Of a DNA stretch of 64,000 nucleotides, positions 13,401 through 28,400 are shown in pieces; position 1 is the first letter of the stretch, and each line of letters begins with the position of its first letter. Made by a program: the position numbers and the translations under genes. This DNA comes from Acanthopleura granulata (lineage: Eukaryota; Mollusca; Polyplacophora; Chitonida; Chitonidae), in contig JABBOT010000013.1 in the NCBI GenBank assembly GCA_016165875.1, forward strand, positions 17,552,368 to 17,616,367, written 5' to 3'. Under the pieces are notes generated by a model. The model was not told the origin of the DNA. It worked only from the letters and a program-made list of their open reading frames with translations, and searched no databases.

Positions 13401-16400
13401 GAAATATTTCTTTTGATCATAATTGATGGAATTATTGACTGAATGTATTTTTTTTTCAGATTTTTGTATTTTTTTGATATGTTGTACAGTTCTCTGTATT
13501 CATCTGGACATTTTTGAGTTTCCTGTCATCATATTGTTGGCCATCTTCATATGAGTGAAATATTTTTGAGTATGGCATTAAACCCCAATAAATAAAGGGA
13601 TACAACTGTGGCACACCCTGAGGGGAGGTCCCAATTGACACGTGTGGCATTAGCTGTATGTGTGGTGTTATCAGTGCACAGTGTTCCATTGAAGCAGCAG
13701 AATTTAAGTTTTCATCATTGAGTTTTATCCTACTACATAGAGACATTGCTGTGGCATGACCATCATGCTTCCGCTTGAACAAAGGGATCGTAAGCTCAGG
13801 TTGATTGTAAATCACTGCGATCTCCATTTTAGCCCTCACTTACAATCGACAGCCTCTTGCACAAAGGGATTGTAAACTACCTTTCATCATTACTTACAGT
13901 CAAAAGTTACAATCCGCATTACCGAGTTGTAAATATTTGCAATCGCCCTAAAATTACTTTGAATACAAATACGTGCCTTAAGTGAACCACTAGTCAGTAA
14001 GTTTTGACTCAGTTTGCAAAGGTGTGTAATTTAATTGTCCGAGAAAGGTGTTACAGGAAAGTTTTTACATGTTGATTGGTACATTGCTCATTTACACAGG
14101 CCACCTTTATGTACTAGTCAAATTTGGCCTACGCTCACGATCATGACATCGAAAAGTTACAATCACTGTATAATTCTTTTGTGCAAGTGGCGTAACTTAA
14201 TTTTACAATAGGTTGTAAAATCAATTGCTTGGCTTACAATCGATTTTAGCTACAATCCCTTCATACAAGCTGACCCAGAATAACAAATAGTAAATACAAG
14301 ACATAAAATTAAAATCTGGATTATGGTGACAAAATCAATTTAGATGCCGATTTTTACGAGCCATGTTTGTGTTTTTGTAGATGAAGAGTCAGAGTCCCAT
14401 GGTAGCATAAGTGAAAGTGAAAGTGAAACGGACCAATCAGAAGAGAGTTCTGAAGGAGAGGTAATGTCATGAACATTGCACAACTCTGTTCTAATTATAT
14501 TGTTAGGTAGAAAGAAAATTGAGCGTGTTTCAAGTCAGTCATAATGTTTTAACTTACAGTCTAAACATTTGTGCAGGTGGCTCTCTCAAAAATTCATAAT
14601 TCCATTACTCTGTAGTGCTGTTCTCTTGTGTGTTTTTTTTTAATCTGAAGTTAATTTCTGGGATATACCATATTACATATGTGGTCATGTGATGTACATA
14701 AAATGTGGGCCTACTTACATACTAGGAAGCTGTTTGGAAGAGGACGTCAGTTTTTCTGTTCTTTTTTCTTGGTTAGTTCATGGTAGAGCTACATGTAAAT
14801 TTATTTTTGCTTTTTTGTTTCCACACTAATAAAATTATTGAAAAGATCCACCCTGGTAGAGCTTTTGTCCCAGATGTCATCTAGAATTTGGGTAATGAGG
14901 TTGACGTCTAGTGCAATCCAGCTGGTTCAGATTAGGTCTTAAGTCAGCAATATTTGTTAAAGGTGAAGAAAACATAAAAATGACATGATGTTTAGATTTT
15001 AGTTCTTAGTTGTAAATGTAGTCTTCAATATTTTTTTCAATTTTTCCTTAAGAAGAAAAAGACACTTGAAAATAATTTTTTTATGATAGGTATTTGGGAC
15101 CACCTTTTTGTATATATAGTCTTTGTGTTCAAATTTTATAAATTAGGATGTTTAATAAATATTTCTGCACTAGAATTTGTCCTTTTCATCCAACAAATGT
15201 ATCCAACCAGGATTTGGATCATATTTATATTTTCAGTATGTTCATAAATATTATCATAATTCAGGTTAAATGCATATGTTTGGACATAAACAACAAATTT
15301 ACATTCAAATAAATTTATTACACATGCATTATCACATCCTTATTTAGAACATTATTATGCAAGGAGGATAAATACAAAAAGTTGGTCCCAAATACCCTCC
15401 ATACAAAAATATTTTCAAATACCCTTTTCTGCTGAAACAAAAAATCAAAAAAATGTTGAAGACCATAATTGCAAATAAATTTTGATGTTCTTTCATCTGA
15501 ATTTGGCATCATATTTATGTTTTCTTCTCCTTTTAGTAGGTGGTTTCCTGTTTGTACTGTTTCCTCTACAGGTACACCAGACTGCTTATTACAGGTAAAC
15601 ACCTGTCAAGTAAATCAACAAATAGATTTGTCTGGCTGGTATTTTGTGACATTCATAATTATTTCATGTCTTGCCATCTGTGATGTTCGTTTGTAGAGAA
15701 AACCATGCTGCTCTCCTTTTGAGCATTTAGTCTTATTGGTCGTGTGTTTATGAGCTAGTTGGGGTGGATGTCTTGACTGCTGTAGGTTTTTGGGTAATGC
15801 TGTCTTCTTCTTTGGTAGTATTCTGAAACTGAGAGTGAAGGGTCAAGCTCAGAGACAGAGAAACCATCCCGTCCAGTGAAACAGAAAGTGATACATTCCA
15901 CATCATCTGAGGTAGGAGATTCACACACATTCATACATATGAGGTAGGAGACTAACACACATTCATACATCTGAGATAGGAGACTCACACACATTCATAC
16001 ATATGAGGTAAGAGATTCTCAACACATTCCACATAATCCAAGGTTGGAGATTCACATACATTCCACATAATCTGAGGCAGGAAATTCACACACATTCATA
16101 CCTCTGAGGCAGGAGATTCACACACATTCATACATTTCACATCATCTGAGTTGGAGATTCACACACATTCCACATCATCTGAGGTAGGAAATTTTCAACA
16201 CATTCCTCTTATGAGGTAGGAGATTCATACAGCCCAAATCATCTGCGGTCTGAGACACACATGCATTCCACATTACATGTATCTCAGGTATGACCCTCAC
16301 TCTCATTCATATATTCCAAATCATCTACATGTACATTTATTTCCACCAGCAGAAAAACTAACTACTTTCCTCATATATATGTACAAGGAAGTGAAAAAAT

Positions 16401-19400
16401 TCTGGCATAAATGAAATAAATAAAAGAAATCAAATCAGTTCAAGAAAACAGTCAAATACATGTAGATGTATATGTGGTATGTTGGATGTTGTTGTGCAGT
16501 TTCAGATATTCTGTCTACATTCATGGGATTTATACAGGGGAGAAACTGTAGGACAAATCAGTTACATGGCTACTGTGTTACTGGATTTGTAAGGAGTGTT
16601 ACTGACCTCACATATTTCCATATCCCGTCAATGATTAAAACATACCACAAAATCAAACAGTAAAAGACCCATCAATTCAAAACAAAAAGACCTGCTGTTC
16701 TTTCTGTGAATCCCATTCGCAGAACCATTGTTTTGACAGCTGAACAGGCCGGAAAGGCAGGTAACCCAGTTATAAGACATATACATGTACATTGGCTGTA
16801 GGGATTAAAATTACACACATGTACACTGCACCTGGCTGTTGCTGTCCAATAAAAATGGAGTATTTTTTTTGCTGCTGGATGAAATATAAGGTGTGGTTTA
16901 TTTGTTTGTTTGTAGGAGAGCGAGGAAGACGGAGACCTGTTTGGAGGGAAAGACTCTGAGGGAGAGACGGACGAAGATGAGGGGCCAGAGGAGGCCAAAC
17001 CTACCCAGGTATTACAGTGGTAACCTGAATTGTCTGAGTGACAGGATCTGTTTGATTGTTTGTTGCACTTTCAAAATTCAGATATTGTTACTGTCATACG
17101 GTGTGTCATGATGATTGATAGACATTAGGCCATTAGGAAATATTAAGGGTGTTTACATGTATATATCCTATTACGTTTTTACTGTCTTTTTAGTGAAGAA
17201 TGAAGCAAAATTTCTGTTCACAAACATTTCTGAATGTACATGTAAGGTCGAATTTTTCAGGTGTGTGTATGAATTCTCATTTATTCAGAAGGCTGGCAGT
17301 CCCATGGATTTCACCTCTGAACTCGCTGCAAAGATTGGAGTTGCACCTAAAGGACGTCCAGCACAGGAAAGTGACCATGAGGAGGATGTGGATGAAGACC
17401 AGACAGGGGACACCAAGGCTAAAGGTGATCATAGCTTGTAAACAAAACCACAGCAACAGAATTAACGATATACATGTCCATTTTTGTGTCAGAGCCAGAA
17501 CCTTGTGGTTTTTGTCTATCAATAGATAGGACACATGATGTGTGGATTCAAAAGAACAACAAAACCTTAGTGATTGTGGTGAGGAACATAATTGAAAGCA
17601 GAGGTTGTGTACGGAGCTTGCTGTTGTTCCGATCTTATTATTTGTGCTTTATGTTTTGATGTAGTTAAAAAAGAGAGGTCAGAATCCAGTGTCAGCAAAG
17701 GGAAGAAGAGACATGAACACAAGCACAGAGAGAGAAGCAAGAGCAAGCTGAAGACCAAGGAGAAGGCACCGGTGGAGGAAGGTGAATGTCTGATAACTCT
17801 CCTGTAGGATCCTACTTCTTCTGATTTGGGGGACAAGTATCAATAGTGTTGAAAGCAAGAAATTGTCTTTCTCTTTCTCAGTTTTTCAGCAAAATAAAGA
17901 TGTAACTATGTAGTTCATCAACTGTACTAGCCATGTGAGAAAAAGAAACTGTGTATTCCTGTTTTTTTCATATACATTTGCATGTATATAAGCAAAAAGG
18001 GGGCAGGCCAGGAGTCCCAGTATTTGGAAGAATTAGGGTCGTCTTCCCAAAATGTCTGTTGTTGTCTGGCATCAACTGTCAGAATGTCCTGAAAACAAAA
18101 ATCACAGACCATGACATCACTGCGCTCTGATCACCTCCCTGTGAATCACAGGCTTTGTCTTGCTATCATTTATTTACTTGTAAATAAGCATAAAGTTTTC
18201 ACAATTTTTTTTGTCACTGGCATGGCATCAGAATGTGTTTTGTGGTCATATGCTGTAGTTAAAAGAGAAGACAACATTAAGTATAACCGATCTTATATCA
18301 GAACAGGGATCCATACAGCTCTAAATGGGCAAAGGCATTTTTTTATGACATGCTTGGAAACTCAGAAACATGATGTCGCGTCATCCTACCCTACACTGTT
18401 CATATCAGAGGCGAGACACTCCTTTGTGTGTAAAGTACGGTCCCCTTATTACAATCGAAGGCTACGCATTATGGCCTTCTAGTTGAGACCTTGGGGGAAA
18501 ACCCCAGATGTGTTGTGCTACCACTTTCTCGTTGAAAATGATTTTAAGTGTGCCAGTGTTGCCTCGTACTCAGAAGAAAAGCAGCTGATTTAACACAACT
18601 TCTACATGGCAAAAGGGTGAACTAAGAATGGGTGACGTCACAGAGGGAGAGATGCCTTCTCGGTTTGTAGAAATAAGGTGTTTTTTCATATTTTGAACTG
18701 CGAAATCTCGGTTATTCTACATCCCAAAAATAAAAATAGTTTCTTTTAACTATGAATGGGATTCTTTATTCATACTAATATACATTTGGTCTAGTGTTGT
18801 CTTTTCTTTTAAGATGCCTGCTTCTTAGTCATCTGCCACTCACGAGTTCTTCATTAAAGCATCAATACAAGCTTCAGACATGGAATTTTAAACCCTTGTT
18901 CTTTTCATCTCATATGTTTGCTTTGATATCTAAATGCTTCCTGCATTTGTAGATTCTGATCCATTTGGAGCGCCCTCTGGTGGATTTGATGAAGACAATC
19001 CATTTGGAGGGAAGGGTCTGTTCTCGGCCAGTAAAGGCCTCTTTGATGATGATGAAGACTCCGTAAGTTGATCTACCTGTGTCTCTGTGTGCTTGCTGTA
19101 AGATTCTTAAGTTTCCAAGCCACGCATTGTTGCTACTAAATTGGCTGACGTTTTCTTGACCTAGGGCCCTGGCTGTACATTTCATCTAATGTGCTCTCTC
19201 TCAGGGCCATTTTCGCCTGACTTATATGGTTTCCTACTACAGCCACCCTCCTGCTTGTCGACAGGTAAGCCAGTTGAGGTACATAGAAAACCAGTTCAGT
19301 AAATGAAATAGTATTTATTTAACTTTATAGCTGTGCTGGTCAAATACCAGAAAAGGTTATGTAGTAGCAAGCTGTGCGGCGTCCATCCGTCTGTCTGTCT

Positions 19401-22400
19401 GTTTGTCTGTCCGGCCTCTGGTAACTTTTTCTTCAAAATGCTACTCCTCCAGTTTTTTGTTGAATTTCAACAAAATTTAGGTGACGTGTAGATGACATCA
19501 AGATGCATAATTCCTAGTATTGATTTTCCATTTCGATCATTTATTGTCCGTCTCTCTGTCTGTTTACCCAGTATACTTTAACCTACATGTATCTTTCAAA
19601 ACACTACTCCTCCTGCAGTTTGTGTAAGATTTCAATGAAACTTCGTTGAAGTGTAAACTACATCAAGATATATAAATTCTTGCATCAATTTTCCATTCCG
19701 ATTATCATTTGTGTGTTTGTCAATTCATCCAGAATATTTTAACATGTCTTTCAAAATGCTACTCTTACAGTTTTTATCTCATGTCAACAAAACTTGGTAC
19801 AAGTGAATCAAGATACATACTTCGTAGTATTGATTTTCAATTTTGATCATCCAATTTCCGTTATTCATACATGTACATAAATTTGTAATCAACTGTGATG
19901 ATTTTGCCCCAACCGATAGAGCTAATGTCTCGTCAGAGACTCTGGGTTATTTGTTTCCTAGTCTCTGCTGTATTTTGACATGATTATAAGTTTCTTCATT
20001 GATGTGTAACTTGACTCTTTGAATTTAGATTGAGGGCATTGGCATGAATTTCTTTAATTGCCTTTCGCCATTCTAGGGGGAGCTAACATAACATGCCAGT
20101 GGCTTTTGTTTTATGCCCTGAAAAGAAATTTCAGGTCATTCATGTGCTTGCATCAGGGACATTTCCTGTCTCAATCAGAGTGGGTAATCCTCTGAAAACA
20201 GCTGCTTGGGCCTAGATCAGCTATACCTGACTGCAGTCTTTAGCCCGGGAATTTGTCCTGTGGATGATGAAGGTGATTTACCCCCAGGTTCAATCAGATA
20301 TCCAACAGCCAAATAAGCTAAAAAAGAATTCTACTTGACCTTATTGTGTGTGATTACCTCGCTACAGGGAGGTCTGTTTGACGACATAGAGAAACCTAAA
20401 CCAAAGGCAGTGGAGAAAACACCTGTGTTTGAGGAGGAAGAAGAGGAGCCTGTTAAAGGTAAATGCTCATGTACATGTAATCGTTGAGAAACAGTATAAT
20501 GGTCGGCTAAAAGTTCCAGTGTATGTGCAGTTACCAGCCGCCAGGTAGCATGCCCAGGGCTTATTTGATTTGAAAGCCAGTGGTCGAAAGCAAAGGCTTG
20601 GTTGGTGACAAAACGTCTACAAACCAATGAAATAATTCTAGACCTTCAACTGATGAAGGCTTTTGGATTGGTAGTGGAATGCTAGAAATGGGCTATTAGT
20701 AATCATGTGATCATTGATATGTATGATTACTGAGAACATTTAGCCTGTATCCTGGTTTCAGTTTTCAGTGGTCCAGTTGTGGCATTAAATCTTCAGTTAC
20801 ACGTAGGTTGATTTGAATGTGATGAAGGGGTGTAGCTTTCGACAGGCGCCGGTCAGTTTCAGTCGCCCATAATCACGACAGCCGTGGCGTGTATATGTAC
20901 ATATACTTACACTATCTATGTGATGTATCCTTGAGTAAGGTATACAAGCACAAATCAGAATTAACAGTAAATGAATTAAATTTAATAACAGAAAAACTGA
21001 ATCTCTTAAAAATAGGATGTGCACCATGTATGTGAGGTTATTGTTTGGAGATGAATATTGGTAATTTTGCAGGCCACATGAAACCTGGCAAGTGCCTTTG
21101 ATGTATTGAAAATAATCTTGTACACTTGTATAGATAGTCTCTTTGAACAGTTACATGTGACTACACACTACACACAGTTCTTGTGGTAATTATTGTAGAA
21201 GAGACCAGGCCAAGAACTAGAAGTGGGAAGAAGGTACCGACTGGCGGAGTGTCCATATTTGGGGGTGGGTCTGCTTCTGCCTATATCATAAACTGGATTT
21301 CTCTGCAATCTGAAGTAAAATGATTCCACAAAAAAATAGGTTTTATGGTGAAGAAATTCATTTTGAACATTTTCTGAATCATTCATTTACAGAAAGACAA
21401 AATAAATGTATATGTGTCTGTGAATAAGTACATTTTCACCAAACATTCCAGAAGATGGTTTGGTTTGTGTTTAACATATTCCAGCGGCATTCATATGCTG
21501 ATACAAGTCATTGTAAGGGAATAACATACAGGTAGTCCTTTGGGACTTATACGTTTATTAGCTGACAACCTTTCAGTCTCGATTCCAAGATTCAGATGAT
21601 AGCCCCAAAATTTTGGTCTGATTGTAAACAAATCCTAATAGAGGGGCTTCAAATTCAAACTCTTTTGTCGCTAAAGGTAAAATATGTCTTGCTGGATCAC
21701 GTGACTTGTCAAAAGTGTTAGACAACTCTTGCTGACAATGAGTTGCTAATCAACTGTCTCCAAGTTTCTTTGGGGGTAAAAGTAACACCTCTTTCATCTA
21801 TGAACTTCTTTATTCACATTCAGCTCCTCAGCTCTCTCCATCTTTCATCTACTCTAACATGTCTAAATAAGCTTTTTTGAAAGTTTTTTCAGATTGCCAT
21901 GTTATGGGAAATGTAAAGAAAAATAGTTGCCTGACATTTCTGACCCGTCAGATCGTGCAGCAGTACTACCTCCAGCGATAAAAGAGTTTGATCTTGAAAC
22001 TCTGCTATTAGAATTTATTTGTCCTTTTTCATGCTATATGACTTCAACCTTTTCACACGTCTGTAAGATGATCTGTAGGCTGATGAAATTATAGTGTTTC
22101 CTGAAATTGACCAACCCAACCAATGTAGTTTTGTCTACAGTTGAAGTTATAAGGTCCTGAATTTGCAACAAAAGTTGGTCTTTTATAATCTTTATGAGCA
22201 AAAACATTGAGGAATTAAGGTGAGCATTTTCTTCTCAGTGAGGACATAATCTGATATACTGTACATGTAACTGTACATTTAAATATAGGCTGTAGAATAT
22301 ATCAATAATTTGAAGTCGTCCTCGTCAGGTGGCGATGATGAACTCTTCAATACATCAACGCGGGAAGCTGAGTCAGGGGAGACAACTCCAGCACCTTCAA

Positions 22401-25400
22401 AGAAGCCAGGAGTTAGTGGAGGGCTGTTTGATGATGATGACGACGATTATCTGTTCTCCAGTCCACTTGCCAAACCTGCCTCTAAGACAGGTAAGGTCTC
22501 CACGTAACATGGTGTGGACACGTTTTTTGTACTGTGGGTCATTAAACAGGTTTCGAGATAAATTAAAGCCCCAGTATGTGAAATGATGTTATAAAAGGTT
22601 TTAATTATTGCAAACTATTGAAAATCTTTTTGTGAAATTTCCATGCAACACAAGAGATTTACTTCATTGCTCAAAGTCTTTTGCTATGTGCTGATGACTG
22701 GTTTGGAAAATAAAGGATAAATAATTTGCTTTCACCCTCTGGTGAAAAAGGCTCTGATACTTGGTTTTTAGCACATGCATTTGTGCTCTTATTTTGATTA
22801 ACCTTCTTCTTTGTTGGTCTGTTGACTTTTAGCAGTTGCTGCCCCAGATCGTATCACCTGCTAATTTTTTCTCACAGAGAAATCCAAACCAGCAGCCATC
22901 AAAACTGTGGACAGTTTGTTTGCTGAGGATGAAGATGATGACCTTTTTGGAGGTCAAGGTGGCAGCGAGGTCAAGGTCGATAAAAAGGTCACTGAGAAGC
23001 CCAAGAAAAAGGTCAGTTATTATCCAATATACCAAGGGCCTCCGAGGTTCAGATGGTTAGCACACTAGTGCAACGTAATGACACAGGAGCCTCCCACCAA
23101 TGTGGATGCTGCTAGTTAAAGCCCAGCTCATACTGGCTTTGAATTTCTCTCCGGTTGTATGTGGGAAGGTCCGCCTGCAACCTGTGGATGCTTGTGAGTT
23201 TTCCCCGGGTCCTGCCTCCCACCAATATGTTGGCATCTGTCGTATAGATGAAATATTCTTTTGTGTGGCGTAATACACAAATCAAACAAGTAAATCCAAA
23301 TTACTCAACACAAGTCACATTTTCTCTAAACCCCTTCACCAGTTGTGGCCTAATCTGTTGACTGAATTCTATCAAACTGGGAATGAAAATAACTGCTGGG
23401 GACATTCAAGGGTATAGTGGGTAGAGGTGCCTGCCTATCAGTAGTGAGGACACACAAACCCTGGCAGCCATGAACAGGGAATGTGTACATTCACCCAGAC
23501 TCTCATTGAGAGTGGGGGGCTGGTGACAAGAAGTGGTCAACAGCACCTGTCTGTCCATGTAAGCAGTCGTGTGTTTGTTGAAGACCATTCATCTTATACC
23601 AATATGGAGTGCAGAATGCTACATCCCTCCAATTTCATAAAACTGGCGGTCATGGTATGAGCAAAGAAGTCTTGCATTTTGTTTGATGGATGGATTTTTC
23701 ATTTCACCGGATGTTTCCGGAAATAGCAGCTCAGAGAGATTCTTGGGAATGTCAGGTATTTATTCAGGGAAACTCCTGCCTTGCAGCAACAACAAGAACA
23801 CCTACATGTAAATATTTGGGGGTTACAACATGATTTGGTAAACAAGGCTAATGAGGTCATATCCACTGTGGTTCATTGCCACCTAGTAAATAATTCTTGG
23901 CCATAGATCTGGATAGTATTACCTTGTTAAACATAAGATTGTGTGAATCAGTTATGCACAATGTGATTATTCTGGTTCCTCAGTCTACCAATACATTTAC
24001 ATCTCAGCGGTGTGCACGACTTCAACATATACCTTCAATTCCCAATCATTACATTAAATTGATGCGTATAACATATAAATCAGTTTCTCAAAGGCTACTA
24101 GACACAAGCCTCAACTTGGGATAAACCAGTTTGTTATGATTTCCTTCATTTCATGAAACAATGTTTCACCATTTTTCATATCTTATTTCACCAAGTGGCT
24201 CAAATTACACCACAAGCCTAAAATCCTGATGTGTATGTACATCGTTTTTATAGAACTGTGCTGAAAACTGGTATCTCGGGCGTAAATCAGCTCGTAGGTA
24301 ATTACGACCAGAGGATGATTTGAGTGAAAATTTTTACCAGAGTATATATGTAAAGAGTTGATGGATGCACATAACATTAGAACAAGCATATATATCAGGA
24401 ACGTGTTTGCAAAACAGTTTGACCTTGCCCAGTAAACATGTGTTCTTATAGCTCAGTCGGCACTACAGTTGCCTCACAGTGTGACAACGCCTACTTGCAA
24501 CCAGTTTACATGTGGAGCTCAGGTACAAGAAAACAGTGAACTGTGTGGCATCAGTTATATTTTTGCACATTTTCTAAAGTATCACAGACAACAAATTTGA
24601 GCACCACCTATTTTTCATGTGTGTCATGTTCATGTAAAAAATTAACAAGCCTGTAAATGCATTTCTAACAAACCTGTTTGTCATTGGCCCTCAGTCAGCA
24701 TGCATACTGGCTTCCTACTCAATCACAAACCTGTTTGTCATTGGCCCTCAGTCAGCATGCATACTGGCTTCCTACTCAGTCACAAACCTGTTTATCATTG
24801 GCCCTCAGTCAGCATGCATACTGGCTTCCTACTCAGTCACAAACCTGTTTATCATCGGCCCTCAGTCAGCATGCATACTGGCTTCCTACTCAATCACAAA
24901 CCTGTTTATCATCGGCCCTCAGTCAGCATGCATACTGGCTTCCTACTCAATCACAAACCTGTTTATCAATGGCCCTCAGTCAGCATGCATACCGGCTTCC
25001 TACTCAATCACAAACCTGTTTATCATCGGCCCTCAGTCAGCATGCATACCGGCTTCCTACTCAATCACAAACATGGCTTGAGAAAGCCAACCAATTCTGC
25101 ACATTACAAATGGCTGTTCCAGCTTAGAGCGCTGAACAGACATTTCGGATACATTATGAATGTTAGTGTGCACATAAAATCTATCCATATCACTTGGCTC
25201 GCACAAAATTACAATGAAACATACCCTGCAGCAGCTAAGCTTTGTCCTAACCAACCTGCTAATCCAGGCACTGAGTTCTGCTTGAACCAAAATTCACTTC
25301 TCGACCAGCAAAAGCGACACTGGGGTGACAACCCAACTAACCCCAGACCTACATCCCCTCAACATTTATCCACACTATATTATGCATTATTCCTAAAAAC

Positions 25401-28400
25401 CAATGTACCTCTGCTTCAGTTACCAGCAGGGGCCGTCTCTATGTTTGGAAATGCTCCCAATCCATTGGCTGCAGCTCTCAAACAGAAACTAGGGGGAAGT
25501 AATTCCGAGGATGAGGTATGTGTATATTTGATTTTCATTTTGATCATGTGTTATTGAGTGTACTGTTTAGTTGATCTTCCCAAAGTACAGAAGAATGACA
25601 GAGGAGCTGCGGCCAACTGTATATTTGTAAAGTTTCCATTGTCTTGGGATTTGTATACCCTATTTTTAAAAAAAATTATATTAAAGGTCTTTTGAAGAAA
25701 TTGTCTTTAATATTTATTAACTCTTGTGGTACGGAATATTTAACTTTCTGCCATCCGGGATCTTTAGAATACAAGTTGACCAATCAGCAACAACTTTAAT
25801 GTAACAACAACCATTTAGAAGGCAATGAACAATGGTAACTAAATCAGCCAATGAGAGCTACTTGCCAATTAGCCATGCCATGGAGCATAGAACTTAAGCC
25901 TCTGTGAACGGCGAATCATAGCAAAGGAGTTAGCAAGGAGTTACAGTACAGTCGGATCCTAACTTCAAATCCTACTCTCATCGTGGCCCGCGGATACGCG
26001 GAGGGTCAGTCCATGATAAGCTGACCCTCAGCCAACCATACAGCGATCGTGTTCCCCTCCCTCCGCGGATGGTGATGCAATCCCCTGGCCATCATCCGCA
26101 GATAAGATGACTGGATGGTTGCTGTATCTTCATCAGAGATTATTGTCATTACAGTCTAGTTTTTCGGCGCACCAATCATTCAGATGTGCTGACTCCAGTC
26201 ATGTAAACACAAATTAAATTCGACTGATGACTTCTTGTCATTGTCAGGCCATGATAAGTCCCAATGGATGTTACCTGGCTACTGTATCTAGCACTCAGCC
26301 TCTGTTTCCAGTTGATGTGTATTCTTGACATTATCATTTGCTCCATTCAGGAGAATGGAAAGTTCAAGCATGATGTTTGCCATTTTCAACTTGTGCCCCT
26401 GAAAGGTGAGCATCAAAAGGCTACTGTATTCTATTTTCGACATGTCAAGCTTACTTTTGCACTGAGTACATAGAGCAGATGTGATGAACATAACGGTGTG
26501 ATCTTACGGACCTCTTACATGCAAAACGTGGCCAAAATGAGATCAGCTGAAGAAGAGCGTAAGGCTGTCGCCTCTTATTTTCGAGAAACATGGAAATCAA
26601 CACAAGTCCTCTCTGGTCGTAAGTGGGAAGGTCCGCCTACAACCTGTGGATTGCCATGGGTTTCCCCGTGGGCTCTGTCGGCTTTACTCCCACCTTAATG
26701 TTAGCTGCTGATGTATAAGTGAAATATTCTTGAGTATGGCGTAAAACACAAATCAAATAAATAAATAAAATAAGTAATCAAAACACAAGCAGTATGATGA
26801 AGACACTTATATGACCTTATGGACCTCCAACATGTAAAAACTGCTCCAGTTTGAGGTCTTTCATAACAGATTTACACATGCTGATAATGAAATTGGCCTG
26901 TAGAAGGCTCAGGGACTAAAGTAGTGCCGATTTATCAGAATTAGAAAGGCTTTCGCACAGTCATAACATGCTGTTTTGCAGGATATTAAAATAAATATTT
27001 GACTCCAAAGTTAGACTATTCGAATGATGCCTCCCATGTCATGACATAACACGCTGATCGTGGCACCATGATCCCACCATCATTTATGTGAGATTGCAGG
27101 ATGATGCACCAGTAGTGACAGCAGATTTGCTCACCATCAGCTCATGGTCAGGGTATGGTCGGTGTATGGTCAGCTGATCATACACCTACCGTCCGGCTAT
27201 GATGGGCAGAGGATATAAGGCTAGGATCGGACTGTACTGTACATACATGTTACATACATACAGAAAGCTTTTCCTAAATATTGTCATTTTACACTTTCAA
27301 CATACGTGGAAGTTGTGCAACAGCATTAGATACATGTAGACAAGCACATCGTTGAGCATACCTGTAGTAGGGGCCTCCATGGCAGTGTGGTTACTGTGTT
27401 AGTGCAGCACAGTGACCCAATGGAGAAAATTTGATCACTGGTCAGTTATGGGTGGGAATTAGGAAGCAGAACGTAAGAAAGACAATGTTAATTACTGATG
27501 ACTGGGCTGCCCAGAAGTGATCAGTGGTCAGATTTGCATGCTACATTGAAACCTGCCATGCTAGTGCAGCATAATGACTCCAAATCCTCTCACCAGTGCT
27601 ATCGCTGGGAGTTCAAGTCCAGCTCAAGTTGACATCCTCTCCATCTGTACATAAATAGCCTATCAGCTATCTGCCAGGTTTCCCCTCAGAACAGTGCTAG
27701 CTGGTGTCATAAAAGTGAAATATTCTGGAATATGATGCAAAACATCAATCAGATAATGCATTTCAGTATACTAACTGCCACTGATGTTCACCTCAGTGGC
27801 AACATTCATGGTTCCAACAAAGAATTTGCTGGTCTCTCTGTACTCAGTAGAATATTAAAGTGTAGTCAAGGTTCACACTCCAGGAGAAGTGTAGTCAAGG
27901 TTCACACTCCAGGAGAAGTGTAGTCAATGTTCACACTCCAGGAGAAGTGTAGTCAAGGTTCGCACTCCAGGAGAAGTGTAGTCAAGGTTCGCACTCCAGG
28001 AGAAGTGTAGGAGAAGTGTAGTCAAGGCTCACACTCCAGGAGAAGTGTAGTCAAGGTTCGCACTCCAGGAGAAGTGTAGTCAAGGCTCGCACTTCAGGAG
28101 AAGTGTAGTCAAGGCTCACACTGCAGGAGAAGTGTAGTCAAGGCTCACACTCCAGGAGAAGTGTAGTCAAGGCTCACACTTCAGGAGAAGTGTAGTCAAG
28201 GCTCACACTGCAGGAGAAGTGTAGTCAAGGGGAGAAGTGTAGTCAAGCCTCGCACTGCAGGAGAAGTGTAGTCAAGGCTCGCACTGCAGGAGAAGTGTAG
28301 TCAAGGCTCGCACTGCAGGAGAAGTGTAGTCAAGGCTCGCACTGCAGGAGAAGTGTAATCAAGGCTCGCACTGCAGGAGAAGTGTAGTCAAGGCTCGCAC

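Noticed and set aside
24444..24520. tRNA-like segment (TATAGCTCAGTCGG)
   Set aside because: It has an A-box-like word but no B box, and no cloverleaf can be drawn. Probably a relic or chance.
24678..25557. Long open frames (149 and 285 codons) through the 57-bp repeats, one in frame with exon 18
   Set aside because: The frame is open because the period is a multiple of 3. The CTACTCAG acceptor-like words in the repeats are in the wrong phase for exon 18, and the TTCAG|TTA acceptor gives the conserved [10 protein letters not shown] join.
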